DNA from: Apostichopus japonicus
Lineage: Eukaryota > Echinodermata > Holothuroidea > Aspidochirotida > Stichopodidae
Length of the DNA stretch: 64,000 bases
Direction: 5' to 3'
NCBI RefSeq assembly: GCF_037975245.1
Contig: NC_092562.1
Coordinates: 7,107,501-7,171,500, forward strand
Numbering within the stretch: position 1 is the stretch's first letter; every line of letters begins with the position of its first letter. Positions 13,901 to 27,867 of the stretch are shown here, piece by piece. Under the pieces are notes generated by a model. That model did not search any database. It had not been told where the DNA came from and saw nothing but the letters and a program-made list of their open reading frames with translations. Position numbers and translations under genes: made by a program.

Positions 13901-14638
13901 ATAAATAGAATGTGCGGTACCGATAAATCGAAAGTGCGGTACCGATAAATGGAATGTACGGTACCGATCAATAGAATGTGCGGTACCGATCAATCGAATG
14001 TGCGGTACCGATCAATCGAATGTGCGGTACCCAACAATCGAATGTGCGGTATCGATAAATCGAATGCGCAGTACCGATCAGTCGAATGTGCGGTACCGAT
14101 CAATCGAATGTGCGGTACCGATAAATAGAATGTGCGGTACCGATTAATAGATTGTGCGGTACCGATAAATCGAATGTGCGGTATCGATAAATGGAATGTA
14201 CGGTACCGATCAATCGAATGTGCGGTACCAAACAATCGAATGTGCGGTACCGATAAATCCAATGTGCGGGTACCGATCATTCGAATGTGCGGTACCAAAC
14301 AATCGAATGTGCGGTACCGATCAATCGAATGTGCGGTACCGATAAATAGAATGTGCGGTAACGATTAATCGATTGTGCGGTACCGATCAATCGAATGTAC
14401 GGTACCGATCAATCGAATGTGCGGTACCGATAAATGGAATGTGCGGTACCGATAAATAGAATGTGCGGTACCGATCAATCGAATGTGCGGTACCAATCAA
14501 TCGAATGTGCGGTACCGATCAATCGAATGTGCGGTACCGATCATTCGATTGTGCGGTACCGATCAATCGAATATTCGGTGCCGATCAATCGAAATTGCGG
14601 TACCGATCAATCGATTGTGCGGTACCGATCAATCGAAT
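10677..14638. repeat. 1,981-bp tandem duplication
   Basis: 10,677-12,657 and 12,658-14,638 carry the same monomer order. The period is 90 monomers plus one base, and the extra base is the G insertion present in each copy (monomers at 12,283 and 14,264). I saw essentially no differences between the copies, suggesting a very recent event. Matching runs about three monomers past 14,638 and then stops. Confidence 0.9.
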
Positions 14639-14900
14639 GTGCGGTACCGATAAATCGAATGTGCGGTACCGATCATTCGAATGTGCGGTACCGATCAATC
14701 GAATGTTCGGTGCCGATCAATCGAAATTGCGGTACCGATCAATCGATTGTGCGGTACCGATAAATCGAATGTGCGGTACCGATCAATCGATTGTGCGGTA
14801 CCGATAAATCGAATGTGCGGTACCGATAGGTCGAAGGTGCGTTAGTGATAAATAGAACGTGCGGTACCGATAGGTCGAATGTACGGTAGTGATCAATCGA

Positions 14901-17210
14901 ATGTGCGGTACCGATAAATCGAATGTGCGGTACCGATAAATCGAATGTGCGGTACCGATAGGTCGAATGTGCGGTAGTGATCAATCGATTGTGCGGTATC
15001 GATAAATCGCATGTGCGGTACCGAACAATCGAATGTTCGGTACCGATAAATCGATTGTGCGGTACCGATAAATCGAATGTGCGGTACCGATTAATAGATT
15101 GTGCGGTACCGATAAATCGAATGTGCGGTATCGATAAATGGAATGTACGGTACCGATCAATCGAATGTGCGGTACCAAACAATCGAATGTGCGGTACCGA
15201 TAAATCGAATGTGCGGTACCGATCATTCGAATGTACGGTACCGATAAATCGAATGTGCGGTACCGATCAATCGAATGTGCGGTACCGATAAATAGAATGT
15301 GCGGTAACGATTAGTCGATTGTGCGGTACCGATCAATCGAATGTGCGGTACCGATAAATCGAATGTACGGTACCGATCAATCGAATGTGCGGTACCAAAC
15401 AATAGAATGTGCGGTACCGATAAATCGAATGTGCGGTACCGATCATTCGCATGTGCGGTACCGATCAATCGAATGTGCGGTACCGATAAATAGAATATGC
15501 GGTACCGATCAATCGAATGTTCGGTACCGATAAATAGAATGTGCGGTGCCGATCATTCGAATGTGCGGTACCATTCAATTGAATATGCGGTACCGATAAA
15601 TCGAATGTGCGGTACCGATCATTCGATTGTGCGGTACCGATCAATCGAATGTGCGGTACCGATAAATCGATTGTGCGGTACCGATAAATCGAATGTGCGG
15701 TACCGATAAATGAAATGTACGGTACCGATCAATAAAATGTGCGGTACCAAACAATCGAATGTGCGGTACCGATAAATCGAATGTGCGGTACCGATAAATC
15801 GAATGTGCGGTACCGATAAATAGAATGTGCGGTACCGATCAATCGAATATGCGGTACCGATCAATCGAATGTTTGGTGCCGATCAATCGAAATTGCGGTA
15901 CCGATCAATCGATTGTGCGGTACTGATAAATCGAATGTGCGGTACCGATAGGTCGAAGGTGCGTTAGTGATAAATAAAACGTGCGGTACCGATAGGTCGA
16001 ATGTACGGTAGTGATCAATCGAATGTGCGGTACCGATAAATGGAATGTGCGGTAGAGATAAATCGAATGTGCGGTACCGATAGGTCGAATGTGCGGTAGT
16101 GATCAATCGAATGTGCGGTACCGATAAATCGAATGTGCGGTACCGATCATTCGAATGTGCGGTACCGATCAATCGAATGTGCGGTACCGATAAATGGAAT
16201 GTGCGGTAGCGATCTATCGAATATGCGGTACAGAACAATCGAATGTGCGGTACCGATAAATCGAATGTGCGGTACCGATCATTCGAATGTGCGGTACCGA
16301 TCAATCGAATGTGCGGTACCGATCATTCGAATGTGCGGTACCGATAGGTCGAAGGTGCGTTAGTGATAAATAGAACGTGCGGTACCGATAGGTCGAATGT
16401 ACGGTAGTGATCAATCGAATGTGCGGTACCGATAAATCGAATGTGCGGTACCGATAAATCGAATGTGCGGTACCGATAGGTCGAATGTGCGGTAGTGATC
16501 AATCGAATGTGCGGTACCGATAAATCGAATGTGCGGTACCGATCATTCGAATGTGCGGTACCGATCAATCGAATGTGCGGTACCGATAAATGGAATGTGC
16601 GGTACCGATCTATCGAATGTGCGGTACAAAACAATCGAATGTGCGGTAGCGATAAATCGAATGTGCGGTACCGATCATTCGAATGTGCGGTACCGATCAA
16701 TCGAATGTGCGGTACCGATCATTCGAATGTGCGGTACCGATAGGTCGAAGGTGCGTTAGTGATAAATAGAACGTGCGGTACCGATAGGTCGAATGTACGG
16801 TAGTGATCAATCGAATGTGCGGTACCGATAAATCGAATGTGCGGTACCGATAAATCGAATGTGCGGTACCGATAGGTCGAATGTGCGGTAGTGATCAATC
16901 GAATGTGCGGTACCGATAAATCGAATGTGCGGTACCGATCATTCGAATGTGCGGTACCGATCAATCGAATGTGCGGTACCGATAAATGGAATGTGCGGTA
17001 CCGATCTATCGAATGTGCGGTACAAAACAATCGAATGTGCGGTAGCGATAAATCGAATGTGCGGTACCGATCATTCGAATGTGCGGTACCGATCAATCGA
17101 ATGTGCGGTACCGATCAATAGAATGTGCGGTACCGATCAATCGATTGTGCGGTACCGATAAATCGAATGTGCGGTACCGAACAATCGAATGTTCGGTACC
17201 GATAAATCGA
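14901..17210. repeat. 2.4-kb segment, copy 2 (partner 8,541-10,982)
   Basis: Matches 8,541-10,982 but lacks six monomers corresponding to about 9,550-9,680. It includes the second triple 396-bp unit. Private substitutions such as GTGCGGTGCCGATCATTCG near 15,541 and CGCATGTGCGG near 15,008 show that the two copies have begun to diverge. Confidence 0.85.
15937..17124. repeat. 396-bp unit, second trio
   Basis: Units start at 15,937, 16,333 and 16,729, each 18 monomers. They correspond one-to-one with 9,709, 10,105 and 10,501 at offset 6,228, so the trio was copied as a block. Copy 1 keeps the same diagnostic ATAAATAAAACG and GTAGAGATAAATCG differences. Confidence 0.9.
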
Positions 17211-19299
17211 TTGTGCGGTACAGATAAATCGAAAGTGCGGTACCGATAAATGGAATGTACGGTACCGATCAATAGAATGTGCGGTACCGATCAATCGAAT
17301 GTGCGGTGCCGATCAATCGAATGTGCGGTACCCAACAATCAAATGTGCGGTATCGAAAAATCGAATGCGCGGTACCGATCAGTCGAATGTGCGGTACCGA
17401 TCAATCGAATGTGCGGTACCGATAAATAGAATGTGCGGTACCGATTAATAGATTGTGCGGTACCGATAAATCGAATGTGCGGTATCGATAAATGGAATGT
17501 ACGGTACCAAACAATCGAATGTGCGGTACCGATAAATCGAATGTGCGGGTACCGATCATTCGAATGTGCGGTACCGATCAATCGAATGTGCGGTACCGAT
17601 CAATCGAATGTGCGGTACCGATAAATAGAATGTGCGGTAACGATTAATCGATTGTGCGGTACCGATCAATCGAATGTGCGATACCGATAAATCGAATGTT
17701 CGGTACCGATAAATAGAATGTGCGGTACCGATCAATCGAATGTGCGGTACCGATAAATGGAATGTGCGGTACCGATAAATAGATGGTTCGGTGCCGATCA
17801 ATCGAAATTACGGTACCGATCAATCGATTGTGCGGTACCGATCAATCGAATGTGCGGTACCGATAAATCGAATGTGCGGTACCGATAAATGGAATGTACG
17901 GTACCGATCAATAAAATGTGCGGTACCAAACAATCGAATGTGCGGTACCGATAAATCGAATGTGCGGTACCGATAAATCGAATGTGCGGTACCGATAAAT
18001 TGAATGTTCGGTACCGATCATTCGAATGTGCGGTACCGATCAATCGAATGTTCGGTGCCGATCAATCGAAATTGCGGTACCGATCAATCGATTGTGCGGT
18101 ACCGATCAATCGAATGTGCGGTACCGATAGGTCGAAGTTGCGTTAGTGATAAATAAAACGTGCGGTACCGATAGGTCGAATGTACGGTAGTGATCAATCG
18201 AATGTGCGGTACCGATAAATGGAATGTGCGGTACCGATAGGTCGAATGTGCGGTAGTGATCAATCGAATGTGCGGTACCGATATGTCGAATGTGCGGTAC
18301 CGATAAATGGAATGTGCGGTAGCGATCTATCGAATGTGCGGTACAGAACAATCGAATGTACGGTACCGATAAATCGAATGTGCGGTACCGATAAATCGAA
18401 TGTGCGGTACCGATCAATCGAATGTGCGGTACCGATCATTCGAATGTGCGGTACCGATAGGTCGAAGGTGCGTTAGTGATAAATAGAACGTGCGGTACCG
18501 ATAGGTCGAATGTGCGGTAGTGATCAATCGAATGTGCGGTACCGATAAATCGAATGTGCGGTACCGATCATTCGAATGTGCGGTACCGATCAATCGAATG
18601 TGCGGTACCGATAAATGGAATATGCGTTAGCGATCTATCGAATGTGCGGTACAGAACAATCGAATGTGCGGTACCGATAAATCGAATGTGCGGTACCGAT
18701 CATTCGAATGTGCGGTACCGATAAATAGAATGTGCGGTACCGATCAATCGATTGTGCGGTACCGATAAATCGAATGTGCGGTACCGAACAATCGAATGTT
18801 CGGTACCGATAAATCGATTGTGCGGTACCGATAAATAGAAAGTGCGGTACCGATAAATGGAATGTACGGTACCGATCAATAGAATGTGCGTTACCGATCA
18901 ATCGAATGTGCGGTACCGATCAATCGAATGTGCGGTACCCAACAATCGAATGTGCGGTATCGATAAATCGAATGCGCGGTACCGATCATTCGAATGTACG
19001 GTACCGATCAATCGAATGTGCGGTACCGATATATCGAATGTGCGGTACCGATTAATAGATTGTGCGGTACCGATAAATCAAATGTGCGGTATCGATAAAT
19101 GGAATGTACGGTACCGATCAATCGAATGTGCGGTACCAAACAATCGAATGTGCGGTACCGATAAATCGAATGTGCGGTACCGATCATTCGAATGTACGAT
19201 ACCGATCAATCGAATGTGCGGTACCGATCAATCGAATGTGCGGTACCGATAAATAGAATGTGCGGTAACGATTATTCGATTGTGCGGTACTTATCAATC

Positions 19300-21000
19300 G
19301 AATGTGCGGTACCGATTAATCGAATGTACGGTACCGATCAATCGAATGTGCGGTACCAAACAATAGAATGTGCGGTAGCGATAAATCGAATGTGCGGTAC
19401 CGATCAATCGATTGTGCGGTACCGATAAATCGAATGTGCGGTACCGAACAATCGAATGTGCGGTACCGATAAATAGAATGTGCGGTACCGATCATTCGAA
19501 TGTGCGGTACCGATCAATCGAATGTGCGGTACCGAACAATCGAATGTGCGGTACCGATCATTCCAATAAGCAGGATCGATCAATCGAATGTGCGGTACCG
19601 ATCAATCGAATGTGCGGTACCGATAAATCGAATGTGCGGTACCGATAATTCGAATGTGCGGTACCGATCATTCGAATGTACGGTACCGAACAATCGAATG
19701 TGGGGTACCGATCATTCGAATGTGCGGTACCGATCAATCGAATGTGCGGTACCGATCAATTCAATGTGCGGTACCGATCAATAGAATGTGCGGTACCGAA
19801 CAATCGAATGTGCGGTATCGATCAATCGAATGTGCGGTACCGATCAATCGATTGTGCGGTACTGATAAATCGAATGTGCGGTACCGAACAATTGAATGTG
19901 CGGTACCGATAAATCGAATGTGCGGTACCGATCATTCGAATGTGCGGTGCCGATCAATCGAATGTTCGGTGCCGATCAATCTAAAATAGGTACCGATCAA
20001 TCGATTGTGGGGTACCGATCAATCGAATGTGCTGTACCGATCAATCGATTGTGCGGTACCGATTAATCGAATGTGCGGTACCGATAAATGGAATGTACGG
20101 TACCGATCAATCAAATGTGCGGTACCAAACAATCGAATGTGCGGTACCGATAAATCGAATGTGCGGTACCGATCATTCGAATGTGCGGTACCGATCAATC
20201 GAATGTGCGGTACCGATAAATCGAATGTGCGGTACCGATCATTCGAATGTGCGGTACCGATAAATCGAATGGGCGGTGAGGATAGGTCGAATGTGCGGTA
20301 GTGATCAATCGAATGTGCGGTACCGATAAATCGAATGTGCCGTACCGATCATTCGAATGTGCGGTACCGATAAATGGAATGTGCGGTAGCGATCAATCGA
20401 ATGTGGGGTACCGATCAATCGAATGTGCGGTACCGATAAATCGAATTTGCGGTACCGATCATTCGATGTGCGGTACCGATCAATCGAATGTGCGGTACCG
20501 ATAAATAGAATGTGCGGTACCGATCAATCGATTGTGCGGTAGAGATAAATCGAATGTGCGGTACCGAACAATCGAATGTTCGGTATACCGTTAAATAGAA
20601 TGTGCGGTACCGATCATTCGAATGTGCGGTACCATTCAGTTGAATATGCGGTACCGATAATTCGAATGTGCGGTACCGATCATTCCAATAAGCGGGATCG
20701 ATCAATCGAATGTTCGGTGCCGATAAATCGAATGTGCGGTACCGATCAATCGAATGTGCGGTACCGATCATTCGAATGTGCGGTACCGATCATTCGAATG
20801 TACGGTACCGAACAATCGAATGTGCGGTACCGATCAATTCAATGTGCGGTACCGATCAATAGAATGTGCGGTACCGAACAATCGAATGTGCGGTACCGAT
20901 CAATTGAATGTGCGGTACCGATAAATCGAATGTGCGGTACCGATAAATCGATTGTGCGGTACCGATAAAACGCAAGTGCGGTACCGATAAATGGAATGTG
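19300..21000. repeat. Boundary zone between domains A and B
   Basis: This stretch mixes variants of both domains and I found no long-range duplicate for most of it. It holds three private indels within about 600 bp: one base lost near 19,985, one lost near 20,466, and two gained near 20,583 (GTATACCG). It also has two divergent monomers beginning AAGCAGGATCG (19,568-19,589) and AAGCGGGATCG (20,690-20,711). The last GATAGGTCG monomer lies near 20,281. It is interpreted as poorly homogenised, older array. Confidence 0.7.
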
Positions 21001-22219
21001 CGGTACCGATAAATCGAATGTGCGGTACCGATTAATCGATTGTGCGGTACAGATAAATGGAATGTGAGGTACCGATAAATGGAATGTACGGTACCGCTCA
21101 ATCGAATGTGCGGTACCAAACAATCGAATGTGCGGTACCGATAAATCGAATGTGCGGTACCGATAATTCGAATGTGCGGTACCGCTCAATCGAAAGTGCG
21201 GTACCGAACATTCGAATGTGGGGTACCGATAAATCGAAAGTGCGTTACCGCTCAATCGAAAGTGCGGTACCGAACATTCGAATGTGCGGTACCGATCAAT
21301 CTAATGTGCGGTACCGATAAATCGAATGTGCGGTACCTATAAATCGAATGTGCGGTACCGATCATTCGAATGTGCGGTACCGATAAATCGAATGTGCGGT
21401 AAATATAAATCGAATGTGCGGTACCGATCATTCGAATGTGCGGTAACGATCATTCGAATGTTCGGTATCGATCAATCGAATGTGCGGTACTGATAAATCG
21501 AATGTGCGGTGCCGTTCTATCGATTGTGCGGTACCGATAAATCGAATGTGCTGTACCGATCAATCGAATGTGCGGTAGTGATCAATCGAATGTGCGGTAC
21601 CGATCAATCTAATGTGCGGTACCGATAAATCGAATGTGCGGTAACGATCATTCGAATGTTCGGTGCCGATCAATCGAATGTGCGGTACCGAAACATCGAA
21701 TGTGCGGTACCGATAAATCGAATGTGCGGTACCGATCATTCGAATGTGCGGTAACGATCATTCGAATGTTCGGTGCCGATCAATCGAATGTGCGGTACCG
21801 AAACATCGAATGTGCGGTACCGATCAATCGAATGTGCGGTAGTGATCAATCGAATGTGCGGTAACGATCAATCTAATGTGCGATACCGATAAATCGAATG
21901 TGCGGTACCGATCATTCGAATGTGCGATACCGCTCAATCGAAAGTGCGGTACCGAACATTCGAATGTGCGGTACCGATAAATCGAAAGTGCGTTACCGCT
22001 CAATCGAAAGTGCGGTACCGAACATTCGAATGTGCAGTACCGATCAATCTAATGTGCGGTACCGATAAATCGAATGTGCGGTAACGATCATTCGAATGTT
22101 CGGTGCCGATCAATCGAATGTGCGGTACCGATAAATCCAATGTGCGGTACCGATAAATCGAATGTGCGGTACCTATAAATTCAATGTGCGGTACCGATAA
22201 ATCGAATGTGCGGTACCGA

Positions 22220-22597
22220 TCATTCGAATGTGCAGTATCGATCAATCGAATGTGCGGTACCGATCAATCGAATGTGCGGTACCGATAAATCGAATGTTCG
22301 GTACCGAATATTCGAATGTGCGGTACCGATCAATCGAATGTTCGGTACCGATCGATCGAATGTGCGATATCGATCAATCGAATGTGCGGTACCGAAAAAT
22401 CGAAGGTGCGGTACCGATAAATCGAATGTGCGGTACTTATAAATCGAATGTGCGGTACCGATCATTCGAATGTGCGGTACCGATAAATCGAATGTGCGGT
22501 ACCTATAAATCGAATGTGCGGTACCGATCATTCGAATGTGCGGTACCGATAAATCGAATGTGCGGTACCTGTAAATCGAATGTGCGGTACCGATCAT
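22220..22597. repeat. 378-bp block, first of eight copies
   Basis: The block contains GCAGTATCGATC, TTCGGTACCGAATATTCG, CCGATCGATCG, GCGATATCGATCAATAG, CGAAAAATCGAAGG, CTTATAAATCG, CCTATAAATCG and CCTGTAAATCG in that order. It recurs at 24,104, 26,516, 29,618, 32,038, 35,637, 40,233 and 43,533 with a few substitutions. Spacings between copies are 1,884, 2,412, 3,102, 2,420, 3,599, 4,596 and 3,300 bp. These are whole monomer counts once the 8-bp, 2-bp and 1-bp indels in between are allowed for. It is the most conserved ordered block of domain B. Confidence 0.88.
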
Positions 22598-23043
22598 TCG
22601 AATGTGCGGTAACGATCATTCGAATGTTCGGTATCGATCAATCGAATGTGAGGTACCGATCAATCGAAAGTGCGGTACCGAACAATCGAATGTGCGGTAG
22701 TGATCAATCGAAAGTGCGGTACCGATAAATCGAATGTGCGGTACCGATCATTCGAATGTGCGATACCGATCATTTGAATGTTCGGTATCGGTCAATCGAA
22801 TGTGCGGTACCTATCAATCGAATGTGCGGTACCGATCATTCGAATGTGCGGTACCGATCAATGGAATGTGCGGTACCGATAAATCGAATGTGCGGTACCG
22901 ATAAATCGATTGTGCGGTACCGATAAAACGCAAGTGCGGTACCGATAAATGGAATGTGCGGTACCGATAAATCGAATGTGCGGTACCGATTAATCGATTG
23001 TGCGATACCGATCAATAGAATGTGCGGTACCGATAAATCGAAT

Positions 23044-26000
23044 GTGCGGTACCGATAAATCCAATGTGCGGTACCGATAAATCGAATGTGCGGTATCGAT
23101 AAATCGAATGTGCGGTACCGATCATTCGAATGTGCAGTATCGATCAATCGAATGTGCGGTACCGATCAATCGAATGTGCGGTACCGATAAGTCGAATGTT
23201 CGGTACCGAATATTCGAATGTGCGGTACCGATCAATCGAATGTTCGGTACCGATCAATCGAATGTGCGATATCGATCAATAGAATGTGCGGTACCGAAAA
23301 ATCGAAGGTTCGGTACCGATCAATCGAATGTGCGGTACCTATAAATCGAATGTGCGGTACCGATCATTCGAATGTGCGGTACCGATAAATCGAATGTGCG
23401 GTAAATATAAATCGAATGTGCGGTACCGATCATTCGAATGTGCGGTAACGGTCATTCGAATGTTCGGTATCGATCAATCGAATGTGCGGTACCGATCAAT
23501 CGAAAGTGCGGTACCGAACAATCGAATGTGCGGTAGTGATCAATCGAAAGTGCGGTACCGATAAATCGAATGTGCGGTACCGATCATTCGAATGAGCGAT
23601 ACCGATCATTTGAATGTTCGGTATCGAATGTGCGGTACCTATCAATCGAATGTGCGGTACCGATCAATCGAATGTCCGGTAGAGATAAATGGAATGTGCG
23701 GTACCGATCAATCGAATGTGCGGTAGTGATCAATCGAATGTGCGGTACCGATCAATCTAATGTGCGGTACCGATAAATCGAATGTGCGGTACCGATCATT
23801 CGAATGTGCGGTACCGCTCAATCGGAAGTGCGGTACCGAACATTCGAATGTGCGGTACCGATAAATCGAAAGTGCGTTACCGCTCAATCGAAAGTGCGGT
23901 ACCGAACATTCGAATGTGCAGTACCGATCAATCTAATGTGCGGTACCGATAAATCGAATGTGCGGTAACGATCATTCGAATGTTCGGTGCCGATCAATCG
24001 AATGTGCGGTACCGATAAATCCAATGTGCGGTACCGATAAATCGAATGTGCGGTACCTATAAATTCAATGTGCGGTACCGATAAATCGAATGTGCGGTAC
24101 CGATCATTCGAATGTGCAGTATCGATCAATCGAATGTGCGGTACCGATCAATCGAATGTGCGGTACCGATAAATCGAATGTTCGGTACCGAATATTCGAA
24201 TGTGCGGTACCGATCAATCGAATGTTCGGTACCGATCGATCGAATGTGCGATATCGATCAATAGAATGTGCGGTACCGAAAAATCGAAGGTGCGGTACCG
24301 ATAAATCGAATGTGCGGTACTTATAAATCGAATGTGCGGTACCGATCATTCGAATGTGCGGTACCGATAAATCGAATGTGCGGTACCTATAAATCGAATG
24401 TGCGGTACCGATCATTCGAATGTGCGGTACCGATAAATCGAATGTGCGGTACCTGTAAATCGAATGTGCGGTACCGATCATTCGATTGTGCGGTACCGAT
24501 AAAACGCAAGTGCGGTACCGATAAATGGAATGTGCGGTACCGATAAATCGAATGTGCGGTACCGATTAATCGATTGTGCGATACCGATCAATAGAATGTG
24601 CGGTACCGATAAATCGAATGTGCGGTACCGATAAATCCAATGTGCGGTACCGATTAATCGAATGTGCGGTACCGATAAATCCAATGTGCGGTACCGATAA
24701 ATCGAATGTGCGGTACCGATCATTCGAATGTGCAGTATCGATCAATCGAATGTGCGGTACCGATCAATCGAATGTGCGGTACCGATAAGTCGAATGTTCG
24801 GTACCGAATATTCGAATGTGCGGTACCGATCAATCGAATGTTCGGTACCGATCAATCGAATGTGCGATATCGATCAATAGAATGTGCGGTACCGAAAAAT
24901 CGAAGGTTGGGTACCGATCAATCGAATGTGCGGTACCTATAAATCGAATGTGCGGTACCGATCATTCGAATGTGCGGTACCGATAAATCGAATGTGCGGT
25001 AAATATAAATCGAATGTGCGGTACCGATCATTCGAATGTGCGGTAACGATCATTCGAATGTTCGGTATCGATCAATCGAATGTGCGGTACCGATCAATCG
25101 AAAGTGCGGTACCGAACAATCGAATGTGCGGTAGTGATCAATCGAAAGTGCGGTACCGATAAATCGAATGTGCGGTACCGATCATTCGAATGAGCGATAC
25201 CGATCATTTGAATGTTCGGTATCGGACAATCGAATGTGCGGTACCTATCAATCGAATGTGCGGTACCGATCAATCGAATGTCCGGTAGAGATAAATGGAA
25301 TGTGCGGTACCGATCAATCGAATGTGCGGTAGTGATCAATCGAATGTGCGGTACCGATCAATCTAATGTGCGGTACCGATAAATCGAATGTGCGGTACCG
25401 ATCATTCGAATGTGCGGTACCGCTCAATCGAAAGTGCGGTACCGAACATTCGAATGTGCGGTAACGATAAATCCAATGTGCGGTACCGATAAATCGAATG
25501 TGCGGTATCGATAAATCGAATGTGCGGTACCGATCATTCGAATGTGCAGTATCGATCAATCGAATGTGCGGTACCGATCAATCGAATGTGCGGTACCGAT
25601 AAGTCGAATGTTCGGTACCGAATATTCGAATGTGCGGTACCGATCAATCGAATGTTCGGTACCGATCAATCGAATGTGCGATATCGATCAATAGAATGTG
25701 CGGTACCGAAAAATCGAAGGTTCGGTACCGATCAATCGAATGTGCGGTACCTATAAATCGAATGTGCGGTACCGATCATTCGAATGTGCGGTACCGATAA
25801 ATCGAATGTGCGGTAAATATAAATCGAATGTGCGGTACCGATCATTCGAATGTGCGGTAACGGTCATTCGAATGTTCGGTATCGATCAATCGAATGTGCG
25901 GTACCGATCAATCGAAAGTGCGGTACCGAACAATCGAATGTGCGGTAGTGATCAATCGAAAGTGCGGTACCGATAAATCGAATGTGCGGTACCGATCATT

Positions 26001-27867
26001 CGAATGAGCGATACCGATCATTTGAATGTTCGGTATCGAATGTGCGGTACCTATCAATCGAATGTGCGGTACCGATCAATCGAATGTCCGGTAGAGATAA
26101 ATGGAATGTGCGGTACCGATCAATCGAATGTGCGGTAGTGATCAATCGAATGTGCGGTACCGATCAATCTAATGTGCGGTACCGATAAATCGAATATGCG
26201 GTACCGATCATTCGAATGTGCGGTACCGCTCAATCGAAAGTGCGGTACCGAACATTCGAATGTGCGGTACCGATAAATCGAAAGTGCGTTACCGCTCAAT
26301 CGAAAGTGCGGTACCGAACATTCGAATGTGCAGTACCGATCAATCTAATGTGCGGTACCGATAAATCGAATGTGCGGTAACGATCATTCGAATGTTCGGT
26401 GCCGATCAATCGAATGTGCGGTACCGATAAATCCAATGTGCGGTACCGATAAATCGAATGTGCGGTACCTATAAATTCAATGTGCGGTACCGATAAATCG
26501 AATGTGCGGTACCGATCATTCGAATGTGCAGTATCGATCAATCGAATGTGCGGTACCGATCAATCGAATGTGCGGTACCGATAAATCGAATGTTCGGTAC
26601 CGAATATTCGAATGTGCGGTACCGATCAATCGAATGTTCGGTACCGATCGATCGAATGTGCGATATCGATCAATAGAATGTGCGGTACCGAAAAATCGAA
26701 GGTGCGGTACCGATAAATCGAATGTGCGGTACTTATAAATCGAATGTGCGGTACCGATCATTCGAATGTGCGGTACCGATAAATCGAATGTGCGGTACCT
26801 ATAAATCGAATGTGCGGTACCGATCATTCGAATGTGCGGTACCGATAAATCGAATGTGCGGTACCTGTAAATCGAATGTGCGGTACCGATCATTCGATTG
26901 TGCGGTACCGATAAAACGCAAGTGCGGTACCGATAAATGGAATGTGCGGTACCGATAAATCGAATGTGCGGTACCGATTAATCGATTGTGCGATACCGAT
27001 CAATAGAATGTGCGGTACCGATAAATCGAATGTGCGGTACCGATAAATCCAATGTGCGGTACCGATAAATCGAATGTGCGGTACCGATAAATCCAATGTG
27101 CGGTACCGATAAATCGAATGTGCGGTACCGATCATTCGAATGTGCAGTATCGATCAATCGAATGTGCGGTACCGATCAATCGAATGTGCGGTACCGATAA
27201 GTCGAATGTTCGGTACCGAATATTCGAATGTGCGATACCGATCAATCGAATGTTCGGTACCGATCAATCGAATGTGCGATATCGATCAATAGAATGTGCG
27301 GTACCGAAAAATCGAAGGTTGGGTACCGATCAATCGAATGTGCGGTACCTATAAATCGAATGTGCGGTACCGATCATTCGAATGTGCGGTACCGATAAAT
27401 CGAATGTGCGGTAAATATAAATCGAATGTGCGGTACCGATCATTCGAATGTGCGGTAACGATCATTCGAATGTTCGGTATCGATCAATCGAATGTGCGGT
27501 ACCGATCAATCGAAAGTGCGGTACCGAACAATCGAATGTGCGGTAGTGATCAATCGAAAGTGCGGTACCGATAAATCGAATGTGCGGTACCGATCATTCG
27601 AATGAGCGATACCGATCATTTGAATGTTCGGTATCGGACAATCGAATGTGCGGTACCTATCAATCGAATGTGCGGTACCGATCAATCGAATGTCCGGTAG
27701 AGATAAATGGAATGTGCGGTACCGATCAATCGAATGTGCGGTAGTGATCAATCGAATGTGCGGTACCGATCAATCTAATGTGCGGTACCGATAAATCGAA
27801 TGTGCGGTACCGATCATTCGAATGTGCGGTACCGCTCAATCGAAAGTGCGGTACCGAACATTCGAAT
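23044..27867. repeat. 2,412-bp tandem duplication
   Basis: 23,044-25,455 and 25,456-27,867 share the same order of 110 monomers, one of which is truncated to 14 bp (110 x 22 - 8 = 2,412). Differences are few, for example GTACC versus GTAAC at the left edge and GCGATACC for GCGGTACC near 27,235. Each copy contains one 378-bp block and two sister blocks (CGAAGGTTCGG and CGAAGGTTGGG types). Confidence 0.9.
23616..23629. repeat. 14-bp truncated monomer (first of three)
   Basis: The monomer GTTCGGTATCGAAT lacks 8 bp of the usual GTTCGGTATCGG and TCAATCGAAT. The same truncation recurs at 26,028-26,041 and 35,149-35,162, each time followed by GTGCGGTACCTATC. Intact versions of the same ordered context exist, for example near 25,215 and 30,165. 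It is therefore a derived deletion that was copied at least twice. Confidence 0.95.

Larger units (their letters stand above)
1..19300. repeat. Satellite domain A
   Basis: This part is distinguished by monomers with GATAGGTCG, by GTAGCGATCTATCG followed by ACAGAACAATCG, and by the triplet of monomers containing GTGCCGATCAATCG, AAATTGCGG and ATCGATTGTGCGG. I saw no GATAGGTCG monomer after about 20,290. Domain A also carries all six copies of a one-base G insertion. The right edge is approximate because variants fade out between 18.5 and 20.3 kb. The domain is interpreted as one homogenisation neighbourhood of the array. Confidence 0.75.

Noticed and set aside
771-19000. Promoter-like or terminator hairpins from the GGTACC dyads
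   Set aside because: The same dyad is present in most monomers, so individual copies carry no positional information about transcription.
19300-21000. Non-satellite unique sequence at the A/B boundary
   Set aside because: The 22-bp register continues through the zone apart from three small indels, and every segment still aligns to the monomer.
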